From assembly GCF_009711975.1 (NCBI RefSeq), contig NZ_VIKW01000025.1:1-64000 (forward strand): a stretch of DNA of 64,000 nt, written 5' to 3'. The position numbers and the translations under genes were made by a program. The notes below the pieces were generated by a model. It had not been told where the DNA came from. It searched no databases and was given only the letters and a program-made list of their open reading frames with translations. Source of the stretch: Anabaena sp. UHCC 0204. GTDB lineage: Bacteria; Cyanobacteriota; Cyanobacteriia; Cyanobacteriales; Nostocaceae. Of this stretch, positions 60,173-64,000 are shown one piece after another (position 1 is the first letter of the stretch; the number at the start of each line of letters is the position of its first letter).

Positions 60173-62602
60173 ATGATAAATTCGTGGCGCAAAAACTTAA
60201 AGCTTGCCCTTGTATTATTATTTAGTACAGCAACAATATCCTTTCCTAAAACAGTTCGTGCTGATATATCCACAAGCACATTAGAACTTGAAAGTTTTAA
60301 TAATAATAGCAAATTAGAATTATCAGTCACCCCTGAATCTGAAAATGCTTCTGTCTTAATTGCTAATCTGAAATCTTCGACAATTGTATCCAATTCAGAA
60401 AATCAATTACAAGCATCTTTATCTAATTCTATTCAGCAGACACAGGTAACAGATTTAATCAGCACTAATTCCCCATCTCCATCTTGTTTTCCCAACAATA
60501 CTGAACAACCAAAATTTACCGCATTCACAGATTTAGCCAAAAATAATGATCCAGTTAATTCCTGTACTTCTAATCAAATTAGTCAAGTAGAATCTAGGAA
60601 CAAACAACTAGATACACTAGATTCTCTGGTAGATCCACAACCGAAAGTTGATGAATTGGATATTAATCAAGAATTACCAACAGAAAAAACACCCCAATCT
60701 CAACAAGAATATATTATTTCTCCGAGAACAGCAAATGAACAAAAAATTCATCCCCGGACAACTACCATACCACTAAATGGGGCATTAATTAATCATTTAA
60801 CTGCCAGACAATTTAATATAGGCTCTAATTTTGGTAGTAATCAAAATACTAATTTTGATGTTAATGGACTTGTCAAACTTAACGGACAAGTTCAAGAAAA
60901 TATGACAAAGAATAATATTTTTACTGTAGATCAAATAGGAGAATATTTGCAACTACAAACAGTAAGAAAAAGCCGAGAAGTTACTGTTAATTTCCAAGAA
61001 CCCCGGACTTTATTGGGTACACATCTCCAATTCAGTATGACAGGTTCATGTATCTTACCTGGCGGAAATCCAGACCAAGTATGCACATACATTCCTGGCT
61101 TAAAATCTGCTGATATTAACCCTGATACATTAACACCAAGACGAATTTTTCAAACTGCAAAATTGGGTGATGTCGTCACACCAGAAACAGTAATTGCAAT
61201 TCGCCAACCTGGGTTTCAATCAGGGGCTAATGGTCAAGAAGTTGGTATTGATTTATATTTGCCTAATACAGGATCATTTGTTGGTAATAGTACCGGAAAT
61301 CAACTATCTGTCACCAGAAAAGAAGAAATAGATAATACACCCGTAGCAATTTATTCGAGAATTAGACAGATTGTAAAAGTGAATGATCGTGAAGCTGTAA
61401 TGGGTCGGACATTAAGGGGATTTAGCTTTGTTTTAAATGATGATAATACTTTATTGAATACAGCTTTGCAATTAGGATATATTTTGTTACCTGATATTAT
61501 ACCTAATATTGCTAGTTCAGAAAATAAAGCTAACTCAAATGTCAACAATAATTTGTTTTTAGCTGCTAATAATGTCAGACTTCCTGCTAATAGTTTGACT
61601 GCTTATCATGGGGGAATTGCTAGAGCGCAGAGTGTACCGTCAAACGCAGAAAATTTGAGTCAAGTACCTGCTGCTACATTCAATGGTATTTGGTTAGGTG
61701 CATCACCTGTTATTAAACGCAGGTCTGATATTTCTACTCGTTTTGAACAAACTGGACCTCAGACAGTTTCATCCTCTGGTGGTGGAGAAGGGGGATATGG
61801 CTCGAATGTAAGTTTTGTTTCTAATATTAATAATCAAGTTGTTTCTACACTCGATTTACAAGATTTTCATACTCAGGTTTATGTGACAACTCTCAATCAA
61901 GAAGTTAATAATGTCACATCTAACAGATATAGAGAAGAAACAAAATATGCGCCACATCTAAGTTTTACAGGAAATATTACAGGAACTAAAGAAGCATTGA
62001 GATATTACACAGGTGTGATAGGTGCAGAAGAAATTAAGGCTTATGGTGGCGTAGATTTTAGTAAAAATACTGCAAATGGATGGAATTTTTCTGGAGGTGT
62101 AATTGGCTATATTAATCCAGATATTGATTACTACAGTCAAGTAACAGGTAGTTTTGGTAAACGGATACTTTTGAGTCGGAATAGTAATTTGGTAATATCC
62201 ACTGGAGTTAATTATGCTTTTGATCGAGAAACTCGTCCTAATGATTTTGTAAATTCAATTACAGTCAGAGCCAGAGCCAATTTAGGTAATGTTTGGTTTG
62301 GTGTAACTAACTATTTTGCTGATGTTTTACCCGATTCTCTGCGGAATACTTTAGTCATCAGTGCTGGTATTCAATTTAGCAATAATTTTTTATTCTCAAC
62401 ATATTATAATCCTATAAATGAAAATTCTGCTCGTTCTGTCTATGGTGCTGGAGCGAGATTGAGACTTGGTAAAAATCAGCATAGTCCCACACTCAATCTA
62501 TCCTGGAGAAATAATGAGTACGACTATGGTAGAGATGGGACTGGTAATGAATTGAAAATAGATGAAAATATATTTACTGTGTTTTTGAGAAATAATTTTT
62601 GA
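60173..62602 (+). CDS. Putative outer-membrane beta-barrel protein (809 residues)
   Basis: No named family is recognised. It has an N-terminal signal (about 1-31, LKLALVLLFSTATISFPKTVRAD), a long Asn/Ser/Gln-rich passenger (about 32-230), and a conserved-looking domain (about 240-500, EPRTLLGTHLQFSMTGSCILPGGNPDQVCTYIPGL). The last 250 residues alternate polar and hydrophobic residues as in beta strands (FTGNITGTKEALRYYTGVIG, NLVISTGVNYAFDRE, LRLGKNQHSPTLNLSWRNNEYDY). It ends in LRNNF with the terminal Phe of outer-membrane barrels. It is likely in the outer membrane. The first gene ahead encodes a small exported protein. Confidence 0.6.
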   Translation: MINSWRKNLKLALVLLFSTATISFPKTVRADISTSTLELESFNNNSKLELSVTPESENASVLIANLKSSTIVSNSENQLQASLSNSIQQTQVTDLISTNSPSPSCFPNNTEQPKFTAFTDLAKNNDPVNSCTSNQISQVESRNKQLDTLDSLVDPQPKVDELDINQELPTEKTPQSQQEYIISPRTANEQKIHPRTTTIPLNGALINHLTARQFNIGSNFGSNQNTNFDVNGLVKLNGQVQENMTKNNIFTVDQIGEYLQLQTVRKSREVTVNFQEPRTLLGTHLQFSMTGSCILPGGNPDQVCTYIPGLKSADINPDTLTPRRIFQTAKLGDVVTPETVIAIRQPGFQSGANGQEVGIDLYLPNTGSFVGNSTGNQLSVTRKEEIDNTPVAIYSRIRQIVKVNDREAVMGRTLRGFSFVLNDDNTLLNTALQLGYILLPDIIPNIASSENKANSNVNNNLFLAANNVRLPANSLTAYHGGIARAQSVPSNAENLSQVPAATFNGIWLGASPVIKRRSDISTRFEQTGPQTVSSSGGGEGGYGSNVSFVSNINNQVVSTLDLQDFHTQVYVTTLNQEVNNVTSNRYREETKYAPHLSFTGNITGTKEALRYYTGVIGAEEIKAYGGVDFSKNTANGWNFSGGVIGYINPDIDYYSQVTGSFGKRILLSRNSNLVISTGVNYAFDRETRPNDFVNSITVRARANLGNVWFGVTNYFADVLPDSLRNTLVISAGIQFSNNFLFSTYYNPINENSARSVYGAGARLRLGKNQHSPTLNLSWRNNEYDYGRDGTGNELKIDENIFTVFLRNNF

Positions 62603-62848
62603 AAGGTTGGGTGAACAACAGGAATGCTCCGGACAAAGCCTATTGTGTTAGTCGCTACGCGATCGCCTGCGTGGCCATAGTCGAGATGATATCCAGGATT
62701 TGAGAATATACAGAATGTAATTTATCGGTTCTTTGTTGGTGGTGAATATTGTAATTGTTAATTGCCTATTCTTTTTATGATACAATATTATTGTTAACTT
62801 AATTCTTCAAAAACAGTATTATATTTTTAGTGAAAGGATGACAAAATT

Positions 62849-63051
62849 ATGCAAGCAATTAGGCTACAAAAAACTATAGAAAAATGGTGAAATCTCTTTT
62901 CAAGATTTACCTGTGGTAGAGGGACAAGAAGTTGAAGTAATTGTTTTATTATCGCCCATACCTGCTAAGAAAAAGGTATTAACCGCTCGTGAGTTACTTG
63001 ATTCGAGTTTGATCGGTTTATGGGAAGAAAGAGACGATATTGCGGATTAAT
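62849..63051 (+). pseudogene. Frameshifted antitoxin-like gene
   Basis: ATG at 62849 with AAAGGA upstream reads MQAIRLQKTIEKW and stops. In another frame the text continues KNGEISFQDLPVVEGQEVEV and IVLLSPIPAKKKVLTARELLDSSLIGLWEERDDIAD to a stop at 63051. The break is at an A-run (GAAAAATGG). The restored product of about 67 residues resembles the intact antitoxin that follows (KNGKIELPTTELPEGTIVEVIVLV). No toxin follows it directly. Confidence 0.6.
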
Positions 63052-63095
63052 TATAGATGTTATGATGAGAATAAAGAAGGAAATCAATATAGACT

Positions 63096-63347
63096 ATGAT
63101 TACTGGAATTAAACAAAAAGCAACCGTTGGTAAAAATGGCAAGATTGAATTACCTACAACTGAGTTACCAGAGGGAACAATTGTAGAGGTAATTGTGTTA
63201 GTTGATCACGAAACTGTAGAAGATGAAACAACTTATCTTTTAAAATCAGAATCTAATAAGAAGCATTTACTAAAAGCCATAGAAAATGTAGCACAAGGAA
63301 ATTTAATTTATGTTGATTTAGATGAATATGAAAAAAGTAGCATTTGA
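63096..63347 (+). CDS. Antitoxin of a YoeB pair
   Basis: This 83-residue protein has a beta-rich N-terminal half (IKQKATVGKNGKIELPTTELPEGTIVEVIVLVD). A helical, acidic end (KKHLLKAIENVAQGNLIYVDLDEYEKSSI) binds the toxin. It overlaps the YoeB gene by 20 or 26 bases depending on which toxin ATG is used. It neutralises the toxin and is presumed to repress the operon. Confidence 0.82.
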   Translation: MITGIKQKATVGKNGKIELPTTELPEGTIVEVIVLVDHETVEDETTYLLKSESNKKHLLKAIENVAQGNLIYVDLDEYEKSSI

Positions 63348-63588
63348 ACTAAAAGCTTTTGAAGAATTGGGAGAATGGGGAACAGAAGATAAAAAAGTCT
63401 TTAAAAAAATATTGTCACTCATTAAGGATATCCAAAGAGATCCATTTTCAGGAATAGGAAAACCAGAACCCTTAAAATATGAATTACAGGGTTACTACTC
63501 AAGGAGAATTACGGATGAACATAGACTGGTTTATAAAGTTGAAGAAGATGTATTAATTATCATTGCCTGTAAATATCATTATGATTGA
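63328..63588 (+). CDS. yoeB: YoeB-family mRNA interferase toxin
   Basis: YoeB cuts mRNA on the ribosome. The protein (86 residues from ATG 63328; 88 from 63322) matches the family: LKAFEELGEWGTEDKKVFKKILSLIKDIQRDPFSGIGKPEPLKYELQGYYSRRITDEHRLVYKVEEDVLIIIACKYHYD. The catalytic set E (DEHR), R (SRR, HRLVY) and H (KYHY) is present. It overlaps the antitoxin gene, giving coupled translation. Confidence 0.92.
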   Translation: MKKVAFELKAFEELGEWGTEDKKVFKKILSLIKDIQRDPFSGIGKPEPLKYELQGYYSRRITDEHRLVYKVEEDVLIIIACKYHYD

Positions 63589-63818
63589 TGTAAATGCGAT
63601 TCCTACGGAGCGCTTCACTATCGCTCACAACCACCCTAATTTTCGGCGATTACTAGGTCGCGCAACGCTGACACACTGCACCCCAAAAGCGTCGTACTCC
63701 CCTACCCAGCGATACCTAAAGTAAGCTAACGCTAATGCACTTTTCCCAAATTCCCCAAACCGTTTATCATGGAATAAATCAAAGCTAAAAATCACTAACT
63801 CAAAAAACGTAAAGATAT
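63589..63818. other. Short repeat-bearing gap
   Basis: The region includes degenerate dispersed repeat text (GGAGCGCTTCACTATCGC, AGTAAGCTAACGCTAATGC). No gene is seen. Confidence 0.4.
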
Positions 63819-64000
63819 ATGCTGAACAAAAGTAAACAAATTTACAATTACACTGTACTTCTGGAAAAGGAACAGGATGAGGGTTATCATGCCTTTTGTC
63901 CTGTTCTCAAAGGTTGTCATTCTCAAGGAGATTCTTTTGAAGAAGCAATTGGGAATATTACAGAAGCTATTGAATTATATATTGAAAGTTTAATAGCTGA
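63819..64000 (+). CDS. hicB: HicB-family antitoxin, cut by the window end
   Basis: The frame starts at ATG 63819 and runs off the end, giving 60 residues: MLNKSKQIYNYTVLLEKEQD, EGYHAFCPVLKGCHSQGDSF, EEAIGNITEAIELYIESLIA. This is the HicB N-terminal fold (Y.V.LE.ED.GY.A..P.L.GC.SQGD..EEA..NI.EAI.LYIE). The partner hicA is not seen upstream and may lie beyond the window. Confidence 0.9.
   Translation, partial: MLNKSKQIYNYTVLLEKEQDEGYHAFCPVLKGCHSQGDSFEEAIGNITEAIELYIESLIA

Overview
The window comes from a filamentous, probably heterocyst-forming cyanobacterium of the order Nostocales. The evidence is low GC content with frequent HIP1 octamers (GCGATCGC), many heptameric short tandem repeats (CAATCAC-, CTGTCAC- and AATTAAA-type) between genes, many small dispersed palindromes, and cyanobacterial-type genes. 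These include recJ with a C-terminal extension, an LpxB-related protein, and a type I-D CRISPR system with a WYL regulator. No IS element with a recognisable transposase was seen. Two families of short non-coding inverted-repeat elements (MITE-like) are each present twice.

Layout. 0-9 kb: an aromatic amino acid permease, an RND efflux pair (lipoprotein adaptor plus permease), a GT4 glycosyltransferase and pdxH. 9-13 kb: a repeat-rich 1.2 kb gap, a sucrase/ferredoxin-like protein and an iron-siderophore binding lipoprotein, then a tRNA-Met. 13-19 kb: a CNNM/CBS membrane protein, queC, a Gfo/Idh/MocA oxidoreductase, and a ParM-like actin followed by a ParR-like coiled-coil partner. 19-30 kb: housekeeping genes. 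These are an operon of PD-(D/E)XK nuclease, GNAT and recJ, then a parD with a truncated parE, def, ftsX, a DUF2795 protein, aat, rpsN and a type II NADH dehydrogenase.

30-43 kb is a complete type I-D CRISPR-Cas locus. It has a divergent WYL regulator, a small wHTH gene, a DUF433/DUF5615 toxin-antitoxin pair, cas10d/csc3, csc2, csc1, cas3, cas6, a four-helix-bundle gene, cas4, cas1, cas2, a leader with a strong sigma70-type promoter, and an array of 8 repeats and 7 spacers that ends in a terminator-like hairpin. Old degenerate repeats lie beside the WYL gene.

43-46 kb holds a protein with four 60-bp repeats, a lipoprotein, an LpxB-like protein and a 26-codon lysine-rich mini gene. 46-56 kb is a minus-strand cluster that looks like a type IV secretion or conjugation apparatus. 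It has a pilin-like protein, a VirB3/TrbD-like protein, a VirB4 ATPase, and VirB5/TrbJ-, VirB6/TrbL- and VirB8-like proteins (the last a paralogous pair), a VirB10/TrbI protein and a VirB9/TraK-like protein. No relaxase, VirD4 or VirB11 is visible. A divergent Tat-exported PhoX phosphatase follows, with a phased TTAA array resembling Pho boxes. 59-64 kb: a small exported Ala/Gly-rich protein, an 809-residue putative outer-membrane barrel protein, and a toxin-antitoxin cluster (frameshifted antitoxin, YoeB pair, start of a HicB gene cut by the window end).

The most notable systems are the relaxase-less T4SS-like cluster and the I-D locus carrying extra genes and a MITE between cas1 and cas2.
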